Origin: Isoetes taiwanensis
Lineage: Eukaryota; Streptophyta; Lycopodiopsida; Isoetales; Isoetaceae
Length of the DNA: 64,000 nt
Assembly: GCA_021234155.1 (NCBI GenBank)
Contig: JAJEKV010000080.1
Coordinates: 4,549,508 to 4,613,507 of the forward strand
Reading direction: 5' to 3'
The translations under genes were made by a program, and so were the position numbers. Under the pieces are notes generated by a model that was not told the origin of the DNA, made no database searches, and saw only the letters and a list, made by a program, of their open reading frames with translations. Positions 1-11,556 of the stretch are shown here, one piece after another; within the stretch, counting starts at the first letter, position 1; every line of letters begins with the position of its first letter.

Positions 1-3000
1 CCCGCACTTCTGAGAATGTTCACATCGCAAAGGGCCAGCTTCGACTTCTATCACACATCTAAGGGAGGACAGCTCAAACTCCGCCTCCGCCGCCTTGCCC
101 TGCATTCTCTACCGCAGCCTCTTCGCCGTCCCAGTGCAACACTGTCTCCCCAAAACGCGAAACCCTCAGGAACCTCGGGCAACCCACTGGGGAGCGAGAC
201 AAGCGGAGGCCCTCCTTGTCGATTCGCTGACTCCACGCCGTGGACTCTGACGTGAGTAGTGTTGGACGCCGCAGCACTCCTGACCCTAAAATCCCCCAAG
301 TCAAGCACCTCTAATTCTCTCCCAAGGCCCTCGGGACTGACCGGGCCACCTCCCTCCCGTGAATACGATTTGTTTCTAATGGACTCAGAATTATTGCTCT
401 TGGACCAAGTTCTGTGGGTTAAGACCAATCTCGACCTCCAAGAAGCCAAAGTAGCCTACTTCCATGCCTAGGGATGTGGATGGATACCGGCCGTGGAGGG
501 CGTGAGGCTTTTCTTTGCAAAACCCACCCTGTAACTTGCCCTCAGGGCACCATCCTGACGCATTTGGTTGTGGCTTCCATTTGCCATCTCGAGCCTCCCT
601 GCGTCCAATCCACGTAAGACATCATGTTTCTACAAGGCCCACCGTGACCCCGCTGGACAAGTTCTCCTGACCTATCTCGGAATCTTTGGGCCTTCCCAAG
701 AGGGCTCCCCCTAAACTTTATGATCCAAATCCGTCGGACAGGAACCGGGTTCTGTGAGGGTGTTCATTACGCAGCCTCTGGGGAGCCAGAAGGGTCAGCT
801 TCGAACTTTTTTTGGATCTCATTTTGGGTCCCACTCTCCCCTTGTGAGGGATCCCCGCAAAGGTCCCCGGGCTCGCTTGACTTGGGGAGGGTGCCTCTGC
901 TGCCCCATAACCAGTCACCTTAATCGCTCTAATGCTAACCCTTGACCCAGACCTCTCTCCTCCTAAAATTTTGAATTGGGTCGGTGTTTGAGATGATTAG
1001 GGAATCACCGGCAAAAAAATCGTAATTTATTTTCGTGACAATGCATTAATTGCAAATTTATGAATGTCTTCACACCTGTACCGACTTCTACTTGCTACAC
1101 GGAGGAGGACAGCTCCAAACTCCCATTCACAGCTTCCCTTGTCTTATCTTCATTGCAGCTCTTCTACAGCTCCCCAGTGTAAGAGACTGTGCCCCGGGTC
1201 CCCAAACGAAACCCTTTCTAGAACCTCGCAAACTCACGTTTACGCTTTAACATGCCCTCTCCTTGGTCGGACTCAAGGGACTCATGCTCGCGGACTTGAC
1301 GGGAGTGGGGGTGTTGGACGCGAGCATCTAATTCTAAAACTCTAAGCCGCCATTCTCGGACTTTCTCCCAAGGCCCGGGGATTCGACTCCCCTCCTGGGA
1401 ATCGCCATTTGGCTCTCGCCAATGGACCTTAACGCCGACATTGCCCTGGGACCAAGTTCGCGGGCCGTAACCACTCACCTCCAAGAAGCCAAAGTAGCTC
1501 ACTTCCATCACACTCATACCAATTGGCCTGGGGATGTGGATGCGATACCGCCTGGGAGGGCGTGAGTGCTTTTCTTGCAAAACCCACCTTGTAATCTCTC
1601 TGCTCCCTAGGGTAATTTCCTCACGACTCCTGGACATTTGGTGGTCGATTTGCCATTCCGGAGTTCTCCTGCGTTCAACGATACAAGACATCAAGGTTCC
1701 TACAAGGTTTAATTCTCGTGACGCCCCGCTGCTTGACAAGTTCTCCTGACCGATCTGAATCTTTTGGGCCTTCCCAAGAGGGGCCCCCCGAACGGGAGGA
1801 TCCAACGGGTTTGGATAGGGGAACCGCCCGGAGGGTGGTCATTAGCAGTGTGCCGGGAGCCACCGCCAGAAGGGCTGCCTCTGAACTTTTTTGATCCCGC
1901 CTCTTGGGGTCCCACTCTCCCTCTTGTGAGGGATCCCCGCAAGGTCCCCGCCTCGCTTGACTTGGGAAGGGTGCCAGCGGGTTGTTCCTCGCGGAACCGG
2001 CCGCCCGACCGCTCTAATGCTAACCTTGACCTAGACCTTCTCCTAAAAATTCTCAAAATTGGGTCGTAGTCGAAATGGATTAGGATTCCACTGGCAAAAA
2101 AATCGAATTTATTTTCTATAATGCATTAATTATAATTTATGAATGTCTTGCACTGCAGCCTCTAACTTCTACTTGCCACATCGGAGGAGGACAGCCCAAA
2201 CTCCGCCCGCCAGCTTCCCCTGTCTGGATTCTCGCTGCAGCCTTCTCGGCAGTCCCATGCAATGTGCTCAAGTCTCCCCAAAAATCCAAACCCTTCTAGA
2301 ACCTCGCAACCCATTGTGGTTTACGCTTGGAGGCCCTCTCCGATTCACCCGCGTGGACCTTGCGCCGCGATTCTGACGAGTGGGGGTGTTGACGCCGAGC
2401 ACTTTACCCTAAAATCCCCTAAGCCGCTGTCCCCCTTTCTCTCCCCAAGGCCCTCGGGACTGGACGGGCCACCTCCCTCCGAATCATGATTTGACTCGCC
2501 AATGGACTCAACGCCGACATTGCTCCTGGGACCAAGTTCTGCGGGCTGTAAGACCACCCGACCTCCAAGAAGCCCTTCTAGAACTTCCATCACACTTCGT
2601 AGTCACCGGGCCTAGGATGTGGATGCGGATACTGGCCGACGGAGGGCGGAGTGTTTCTTTCTTTGCAAAAACCGACCTTGTAACTTGCTCCCCTAGGGTA
2701 ATGCGGTTTCCTGACGATTTGGCAGGTGCATTTGCCATTCCGAGCCTCCTGTCCGGAACGACAATTATGACATCCATTTCTACAAGGTTCAGACTCCCTG
2801 GTTTGACAAGTTCATCCGACCGACTGAATCTTTTGGGCCTTCCCAAGAGGGCCCCCAACCAGGATCCAACGGCCAAATAGGGGAACCGGCTCCGGAGGGT
2901 GGTCATTAGCATGCAGCCCCGGGAGCTGCCAGAAGGGCCGCCTCGAACTTTTTTTGGATCCCGCCTCTTGGGGTCCTGGACTCTCCCTCTTGTGAGGGAT

Positions 3001-6000
3001 CCCCAAGGTCCCTGGCCTCGCTTTGACTTGGGAAGGGTGCCAACCCCAAGCTGTTCCGCAATCCATTGCCCCGACCGCTCTAATGCTAACCCTTTGACCT
3101 AGACCTTCCTAAAAATTTCAAAATTGGGTCAGGCCGAAAATGGATTAGATTCCAGCCGGGCAAAAATCAGAATTTATTTTCGCATAATGCATTAATTGCG
3201 AATTTATGAATGTCTTGCCATCAAAAGCTACCACACTTCTACTTGCCACATCGGGAGGAGGACAGCCCAAACTCCTCGCCCGCCGGGCCTCCCTTTGTTC
3301 AGATTCTACTGCAGCGCCTCGGCCAGTCCCAAGTGCAACAAAACCAAGTCTCCCAAAACGCAAAACCCTTCTAGAACCTCGGCAACCCAGCCAGTGGTTT
3401 ACGCTTTGAGGCCCTCCTTGTCGATTCGGATGACCTTGCGCCGCGGACTTGACGTGGAGTGGGGGTGTTGAACGCCAGCAGCTGGGACTCCTAAAATCCC
3501 CCTGGGCCGCTGTTGCCTCACCCTCTCTCCCCAAGGCCCCCGGGACTTGACGAGCCACCTCCCTCTCCTGGAATCACATTTTTTGACTCGCCAATGGACT
3601 CCTAACGCCGACGCTGCCCCCGGGACCAAGTTCCGCGGGCCGAAGACCACCCGGAAGCCAAGAAGCCCAAAGTAGCTCACTTCCATCACACTCGTCAATT
3701 GGCCTAGGATGTGGATGCGATACCGCCGTGGGAGGGCGGAGTGTTTCTTTGCAAAACCGACCTTGTAACTTGCTCCCTAGGGTAATTTCGCCATTTCCGG
3801 ACGATTTGGCAGGGTCGATTTGCCATTCGGAGCCTCCCTGCCCGAACGACAAGACATCATGTTTTTACAAGGCCGCACCTCGTGACGCTCGTGACGGTTT
3901 GACAAGTTCTCCGACCGACCGAATCTTTGGCCTTCCCCAAGAGGGGCCCCAACGGAGGATCCAACGGTCGGATAGGGAACCGGCTCCTGAGGGTGGTCAT
4001 TAGCGCAGCCCCGGGGAGCCCGCCGTGAAGGGCTGCCTCGAACTTTTTGGATCCCGCCTCTTGGGGTCCCACTCTCCCTCTTGTGAGGGATCCCCCGCAA
4101 GGTCCCGGCCTCGCTTGACTTGGGGAAGGGTGCCACCGCTGTCCCGCAACCCGCGCTGCCCCGACCGCTCTAATGCTAACCCTTTGACCTAGACCTTCTC
4201 CTCAAAATTTCAAAATTGGGCTGTGCCGAAAATGGATTAGGAATCCAAAACTCGGCAAAAATCAGAATTTATTTTCGTACAATGCATTAATTGCGAATTT
4301 ATGAATGTCTTGCCATCAGAAAAGCCTCCCACTTCTACTTGCCACATCGGGAGGAGGACAGGCCCAAACTCCGCCTCCGCCGGGCCCCTTGTTCCGTGAT
4401 TCTCTCAAGAGTTTAGCCGGCCAGGTCCCAAGTGCAACAGACCAAGTCTCGGCCCCAAAACGCAAAACCCTTCTAGAACCTCGCAACCCACGTGGTTTAC
4501 GCTTTTTGGAGGCCCCTCTCCTTGTCGATTCGGACCTTCTTGCGCCGGACTTGACGCGGAGGGGTGGGGTGTTGGACGCAGCACTCCACCCTAAAATCCC
4601 CCTGGCCGCTTGCCCCAATTTCCTCTCCCCAAGCCCCTTGGGACTGACGACGGCAACCTCCCTCTCCTAATCGCTGATTTGACTCGCCAATGGACTCCGA
4701 ACGTCGACATTGCCCTCGGGGACCAAGTTCATGGCCAGAAGACCACCCAACCTCCAAGAAGCGCCAAAGTAGCTCACTTCCATCACACTCGTAGTCAATT
4801 GGCCTAGGATGTGGATGCGGATACCGCCGGAGAGGGCGTGAGTGTTTCTTTCTTTTGCAAAACCGACCTTGTAACTTGCTCCCTAGGGTAATTTCGCCAT
4901 TCCCACGATTTGGCAGGTCGATTTGCCATTCCGAGCCTCCTGGTGCCTAAACGACAAGACACGTGTTTCTACAAGGCTTAACTCTCACGCCATGGCTTGA
5001 CAAGTTCTCCTACCCATTCTGAATCTTTTGGGCCTTCCCCAAGAGGGGCCCCTGAACGGAGGATCCAACGGCCCCTAGGGAACCGGCCGGAGGGTGGTCA
5101 TTAGCGCAGCACGGGAGCCACCAGAAGGGTCCCCGAACTTTTTGATCCCGCCTCTTGGGGTCCTGGACTCTCCCCCTTGTGGAGGGATCCCCGCAAGGTC
5201 CCCGCCTCGCTTGACTTGGGGAAGGGTGCCAGCTTGCCCCCCGCAATCCGCCAGCCCCGACCGCTCTAATGCTAACCCTTTGACCTAGACCTTCTCCTAA
5301 AATTTTCTGAAAATTGGGTGTGTGCCGGAAATGGATTAGGATTCCAAATCGGCAAAAAATCAGAATTTATTTTCGCATAATGCATTAATTATGCACTTAT
5401 GAATGTCTTGCCACCGCAAAAGCGCCTAACTTCTACTTGCCACATCGGGGAGGAGGACAGGCCCAAACTCCGCCCCGCCGGGCCCCTTGCCCGAGATTCC
5501 CTCACAGCCAGCTTCTGCCAGTCCCAGTGCAATGTACCAAGTCTCGCCCCCAAAACGCAAACCCTTTCTAGAACCCGCAACCCACTGTGGTTTACGCTTT
5601 GGAGGCCCTCTCCTTGTCGATTCGGCCGACCTTGCGCCGGACTTGACGTGGGAGGGGGTGTTGACGCCAGAGCACGGACCCCTAAAATCCCCCTCGAAGT
5701 CGCTGCCCCGAGCCCCTCTCCCCCCAAGGCCCCCGGGGACTGACGGGCCACCTCTCCCTCTCCCATCGCGATTTGACTCTCGCCAATGGACTCGGGGAAC
5801 GCCGACGCGTCCCCCGGACTACCAAGTTCCGCGGGCCAAGACCACCACCTCCAAGAAGCCAAAGTAGCTCACTTCCATCACACCGTGAGTCAATTGGCCT
5901 AGGGATGTGGATGCTGGATACCGTCGTGGAGGGCTTGAGTGTTTCTTTTTTTTGCAAAACCCACCTTGTAACTTGCTCCCTAGGGGTAATTTCTCGCCAT

Positions 6001-9000
6001 TCTGGACGATTTGGTGGTCGCATTTGCCATTCGAGCCTCCTGCGTCTAACCACAAGACATCATGTTTATACAAGGTCAATTCTCAGACGCCTACGTTTGA
6101 CAAGTTCTCCCGGACCGATCTGGAATCTTTTGGGCCTTCCCCAAGAGGGGCCCCCTTAACGGAGGATCCAACGGGTCGGATAGGGGAACCGGCCCGGGAG
6201 GGTGGTCATTAGCGCAGCCTCTGGGAGCCGCCGCCAGAAGGGCTGCCTCGAACTTTTTTGGATCCCGCCTCTTGGGGTCCTGACTCCCTCTTGTGAGGGA
6301 TCCCCGCAAGGTCCCGCCTCGCTTGACTTGGGGAAGGGTGCCGCCGTTGCCCTCGCAAAACTGCTGCCCCGACCGCTCTAATGCTAACCCTTTGACCTAG
6401 ACCTTCTCCTAAAATTTCAAAATTGGGTCAGTGTGCCGAAATGGATTAGGATTCCAGCTGGCAAAAATCAGAATTTATTTTCGCACAATGCATTAATTAA
6501 GAATTTATGAATGTCTTGCCATCGCAAAAAGCTCCGACTTCTACTTGCCACATCGAGGAGGACAGTGCCCAAACTCCCGCCCGCCGGGCCTCCCTGTTCG
6601 TATTCTCGGCGCAGCCGGGCGCCAGTCCTGCGCAACAAACTGCCCCGCCCCCAAAACGCAAACCCCTTCTAGAACCCGCAACCCACGTGGTTTACGCTTT
6701 GGAGGCCCTCTCCTTGTCGGGATTTTAAGGGACCTTACGCCGCGATTTGACGCGGAGGGGGGTGTTGACGCCAGAGCACGGACCCTAAAATCCCCCTGGT
6801 CGCTGCCCTCAATTCTCTCCCCCCAAGGCCCCTGGGGACTCCGACGGGCCACCTCCCCTCCGAATCGCGATGACTTGCTCGCCAATGGACTCAGAACGCC
6901 GACGCTGCCCCTGGGACCAAGTTCCGTGGCCAAGACCACCCGACCTCCAAGAAGCGCCAAAGTAGCTCACTCCATCACACCAGAAAGTCAATTGGCCTAG
7001 GATGTGGATGCGATACCGTCGTGGAGGGCGTGAGTGTTTCTTTTCTTTTGCAAAACCCACCTTGTAACTTGCTCCCTAGGGTAATTTCGGCCATTCCGGA
7101 CGATTTGGTGTGGTCGATTTGCCATTCCCGAGCCTCCTCGCGTCCCAACGACAAGACACCGCGTTTCTACAAGGTCGGACTCAGACGCCCCGCGGTTTGA
7201 CAAGTTCTCCTGACCGATCTGAATCTTTTGGCCTTCCCCCCAAGGGGGCTCCCCGAACGGAGGATCCAACGGCCTGATAGGGGAACCGGGCCCCGGGAGG
7301 GTGGTCATTAGCGCAGCATGTACCGGGAGCGCCGCCAGAAGGGCTGCCTCTGAACTTTTTTTTTTTTTGATCCCGCCTCTTGGGGTCCTGACTCTCCCCT
7401 CTGGAGGGATCCCCGCAAGGTCCCTCGCCTCGCTTGGACTTGGGGAGGGTGCCAGCCTCTGGCTTCCCGAACCCGCTGCCCCGACCGCTCTAATGCTAAC
7501 CCTTTGACCTAGACCTTCTCCCAAAATTTCAAAATTGGGCCGTGGGATGGAGATGGATTAGGAATCCAAATGGCAAAAATCAGAATTTATTTTCGTACAA
7601 TGCATTAATCAAAATTTATGAATGTCTTGCCACAAAAAGCCCCCCACTTCTACTTGCCACATCGGAGGGAGGACAGGCCCAAACTCGGCCCCGCCGGGCT
7701 TCCTTGTTCAGTGATTCTCGGCTGTGGGCCGCTGCCCAGGTCCTTCCAGACAAGCCTCGCCCCCAAAACGCAAACCCTTCTAGAACCTCGGGCAACCCAT
7801 TGGGTTTACGCTTTTGAGGCCCTCTCCTTGTCGATTTGACGGGACCTTGCGCCAGGACGGGACGGGGGGGGTGTTGACGCCGTGAGCACGGACCCTAAAA
7901 TCCCCCTAGCCGCCGTCTCGGATTTCTCTCCCCAAGGGGCCCCGGGACTCCGGACGGGCACCTCCCCTCCTAATCGCGATTTGACCTCGCCAATGGACTC
8001 AGAACGCCGACATTGCCCCCGGGACCAAGTTCCGCGGCCAGAAGACCACCCCGACCTCCAAGAAGCCAAAGTAGTTCACTTCCATCACACTCGTGAAGTC
8101 AATTGGCCTAGGATGTGGATGATACCGTCGCGGAGGGCGGAGTGTTTTTTCTTTGCAAAACCGACCTTGTAACTTGCTCCCTAGGGTAATTTCGCCATTC
8201 CTGACGATTTGGCAGGGTCGATTTGCCATTCCGAGCCTCCCTGCGTCCGAACGACAAGACACCGCGGCTTTACAAGGTCGACCTCGTGACGCCTCCGCTT
8301 TTGACAAGTTCTCCCGACCGATCTGGAATCTTTTGGGCCTTCCCAAGAGGGGCCCCCGAACGGAGGATCCAACTCCGGATAGGGGAACCGGCCCGGAGGG
8401 TGGTCATTAGCGCAGCGCCCCTGGGAGCGCCGCCAGAAGGGCTGCCGGGAACTTTTTGATCCCGCCTCTTGGGTCCTGACTCTCCCTTGGAGGGATCCCC
8501 GCAAGGTCCCGGCCTCGCTTGACTTGGGAAGGGTGCCACCTCTGTTGCTCCCAACCTGCTGCCCCACCGCTCTAATGCTAACCTTTGACCTAGACCTTCT
8601 CCTCGAAAATTCAAAAATTGGGTCGTAGGCCGAAATGGATTAGGATTCCAAATTTGGCAAAAATCAGAATTTATTTTCGCATAATGCATTAATTGCGTAA
8701 TTTATGAATGTCTTGCCACCGCAAAAGCGCCTGACTTCTACTTGCCACATCGGAGGAGGACAGGCCCAAACTCCGCCCCGCCGGGCCCTTTGCTCCGCAT
8801 TCTCCTACCGTTTTTCTGGCCATCCCATGCAACAGATCAAGTCTCGCCCCAAAACGCAAAACCCTTTCTAGAACCTCGCAAACCCACGTGGTTTACGCTT
8901 TTAGAGGCCCTCTCCTTGTCGATTCGCCGACTCATACCGGACTTGACGGGAGTGGGGGTGTTGACGCCGTGAGCACGGACCCTAAAATCCCCCTAAGTCG

Positions 9001-10010
9001 CTTGCCCCCGGACTCTCCCCTAAGGCCCCCCGGGACTCGGACGGGCGACCTCCCTCCTAATCACGATTTGACTCCTCGCCAATGGACCTCGGGAACGCCG
9101 ACGCTGCCCCCTCGGGGACCAAGTTCCGTGGGCAGAAGACCACCCCACCTCCAAGAAGCGCAAAGTAGCTCACTTCCATCACACTCTCAGAGTCAATTGG
9201 CCTAGATGTGGATGCGATAATGTCGAGGAGGGCGGAGTGTTTCTTTTCTTTTTTGCAAAACCGACCTTGTAACTTGCTCCCCTAGGGTAATTTCGCCATT
9301 CCGACGATTTAGGGTCGATTTGCCATTCCCGGAGCCTCCTGCGTCTCTAACGACAAGACACAATGGGTTTCTACAAGGCCGACCTCTCGACGCCCGGGCG
9401 GGTTTGACAAGTTCTCCCGGACCGATCTGAAATCTTTTGGCCTTCCCCCGGAGGGGCCCCCCGAACGGAGGATCCAACGGCCGGATAGGGGAACCGGCCC
9501 GGAGGGTGGTTATTAGCGGCAGCCCCCCGGGAGCCGCCCGTGAAGGGCCGCCTCGAACTTTTTTGGATCCCGCCTCTGGGGTCCCGGACTCTCCCTCTTG
9601 TGAGGGATCCCCGCAAGGTCCCTCGCCTCGCTTGACTTGGGGAAGGGTGCCACTGTTCTCGCAAGAATCCGCTGCCCGACCGCTCTAATGCTAACCCTTT
9701 GACCTAGACCTTCTCCGGGGTAATTTCAAAATTGGGCCGTGGATGGAAATGGATTAGATTCCAGCCGGCAAAAATCAGAATTTATTTTCGTACAATGCAT
9801 TAATTGCGAATTTATGAATGTCTTGCCACGCAAAAGCCCCGACTTCTACTTGCCACATCGGAGGAGGACAGGCCCAAACTCCCGCCTCCCGCCCTTTGCC
9901 CGTATTCTGGCTGCTGCAGCTCGGCCAGTCCTGCGCATCAGCGATTTGCTCGCTTAACGACCTTAACGCGACGCTGCCCTCGACCAAGTTCTCGCGGACT
10001 AGAAGACCAC
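1..10010. repeat. Satellite array, ~1.09 kb GC-rich unit
   Basis: The region is nine head-to-tail copies of one unit plus a truncated last copy, and it continues beyond the left edge. The anchor TGAATGTCTT, inside an AT-rich island with AATGCATTAAT, recurs at 1061, 2140, 3207, 4302, 5400, 6508, 7619, 8705 and 9815. The periods are 1067-1111 bp, mean about 1094. Every unit repeats the same landmarks in order: a GGAGGACAG box, TTCTAGAACC, GGTTTACGCTTT, a G-run followed by GTGTTG, CCTAAAATCC, GACCAAGTTC, CAATTGGCCTAG, CTTGTAACTTGC, GGAGGATCCAACGG, GAGGGATCC and GCTCTAATGCTAACC. The ORFs it yields differ from unit to unit and are not conserved, so it is non-coding. I do not recognise the family. 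Differences between units are mostly 1-4 nt indels at recurrent sites. Confidence 0.95.
9815..10010. repeat. Last satellite unit, internally deleted
   Basis: The tenth unit follows the consensus through the GGAGGACAG box and the following C-rich part to about 9,935. It then jumps to the consensus segment around the GACCAAGTTC box (about 9,985), skipping the TTCTAGAACC, GGTTTACGC and G-run blocks, roughly 350 nt. Satellite similarity stops after AGAAGACCAC near 10,010. Ten nucleotides later the candidate left end of a CACTA transposon begins. Confidence 0.8.
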
Positions 10011-10039
10011 TCATGTTAACCCAACTAAGAAATGAGTTT

Positions 10040-10110
10040 TAAACGTCATTGCACGTATGCGATGCGACGCCAATACGTCGCATGACGTTATTTGTTATAG
10101 CGACGCTGTT
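10040..10110. repeat. Left subterminal CpG-rich repeats of the CACTA element
   Basis: A short run with GATGCGACG, ACGTCGCATGACG and TAGCGACG matches the motif set seen at 16.4-16.7 and 20.3-20.8 kb. In CACTA elements such subterminal motifs are binding sites for the element's own DNA-binding protein; that role is inferred here. Confidence 0.5.
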
Positions 10111-11556
10111 TAAACTATTTTTATTTTTGTTGTGTACATGTTTGATAATCGGGGCATGTTTGAGCCTAGACAATGCTTGAGCCTAAAGAGGCTTGTTTTG
10201 AACCTAGGTAGCATGTTCGACCCTAAGGGAAATGCAACGCCACATCGCTCAACATCTGTGGGCTCCCTCATGGTTCACTCTATGTATTTGGACTTGTTCA
10301 CCCTACAAAATACCATTATTATTATCTGCTTGAAAGGTAGAGCAAGGATCCACAAATGTAAAGCTAGTGGATAGCATCAAATTGCTTAAGCAAATGATCG
10401 TGGTTAACTTGGTGGTGGCACCGGTTTAAGGTTAGAGAAAATCGAAGTAACTAAGATACCATTGAAGACTCTTTGCATGTTCTAGTCTAGAGGCAATGCT
10501 TGAGCCTATGTGGCTTCTTTGAGCCCATGTTCCAGCCAGTTCTTTATTCCTCCGATATAATGTATACCAAAAGGGGGAGGGGGGAGAAAAAAAGAATTGA
10601 ATTGAATGGGTTTTATTGCACACGAAGACCAATAGACATAGCTTATCGGAGGACCGCACCGAGGATGTGCATAATATTTGCATATAGAATTTAATGATCG
10701 TCTCCTCTAGGTGCTAACTAGGAGTCGCCATTGTTAGCATTGCCAACATTTGTATTAAAATGCCCAAGTACATCCAGTATTTCGTGGAATTGCTCGGTGT
10801 AAGATGTCGCATGAGAGCCGGTGGTCCAACCTTGATGCTCGCTTTTCCTGAGTTTGAATGCCTTGATCTGCCGTAGGGCTCTTCTATCGCTATTGACTCT
10901 AGCACAACACCTTGGAATATTGGGCCCCCCTGTAGTTTGTATGATAAACCACCATGTTGGGTCTTGTCGACGCAGAAAGAAAAAAAATCTGTCAAAGAAG
11001 CCGGACGTGAGATTGATATTGATGGTCTAAATTTTTGAAGTGGATATGTGTATGTGTGTACTTGCTCACAGCTTGTCCTGAAGGACAAGCTGCCTCACTA
11101 CCAGGTACATCTTGCTAGAGTTGATGAGCAAAAAGCCACTTGTTCTATCATACTTTTATCGTAGGCCCGGCCTCCCTAATTGAAGGTCAAACCAATCGAC
11201 ATCTAATATGAAGGTCTTAAAATTGCCACCAACATCCACCTCCATTATAGTTCTTTAACCTCCCGACCCAATCACAGTGGCTTCCCGACGATCATTACGA
11301 TCAAGAACACTTGATTGAAACTCCATCGTGAATGATGCCATGACCCTCGCTATACAAGTCTTCCCGTGTATGTCAAGAGAACTCACACGCATAGTGGGTC
11401 CCATGCCACCATATCGAGGAGTAAGATATATACCGCCAAAGCACCATTAATGTCAATAGATACAATAACATCAAAAGAAAATACTCGATTTAACATCAAC
11501 ATAATTTGTTGCAACTACCTTTTTCATGACACCTTGTGCGCATGCCCATTCCAGAG

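Noticed and set aside
1-10010. Many ORFs of 60-195 codons on both strands in the array
   Set aside because: They change frame and sequence from unit to unit and show no domain. They are by-products of GC-rich repeat DNA.
1-10010. Array as rDNA intergenic spacer or 5S cluster
   Set aside because: No rRNA coding segment or recognisable 5S promoter is present in any unit.
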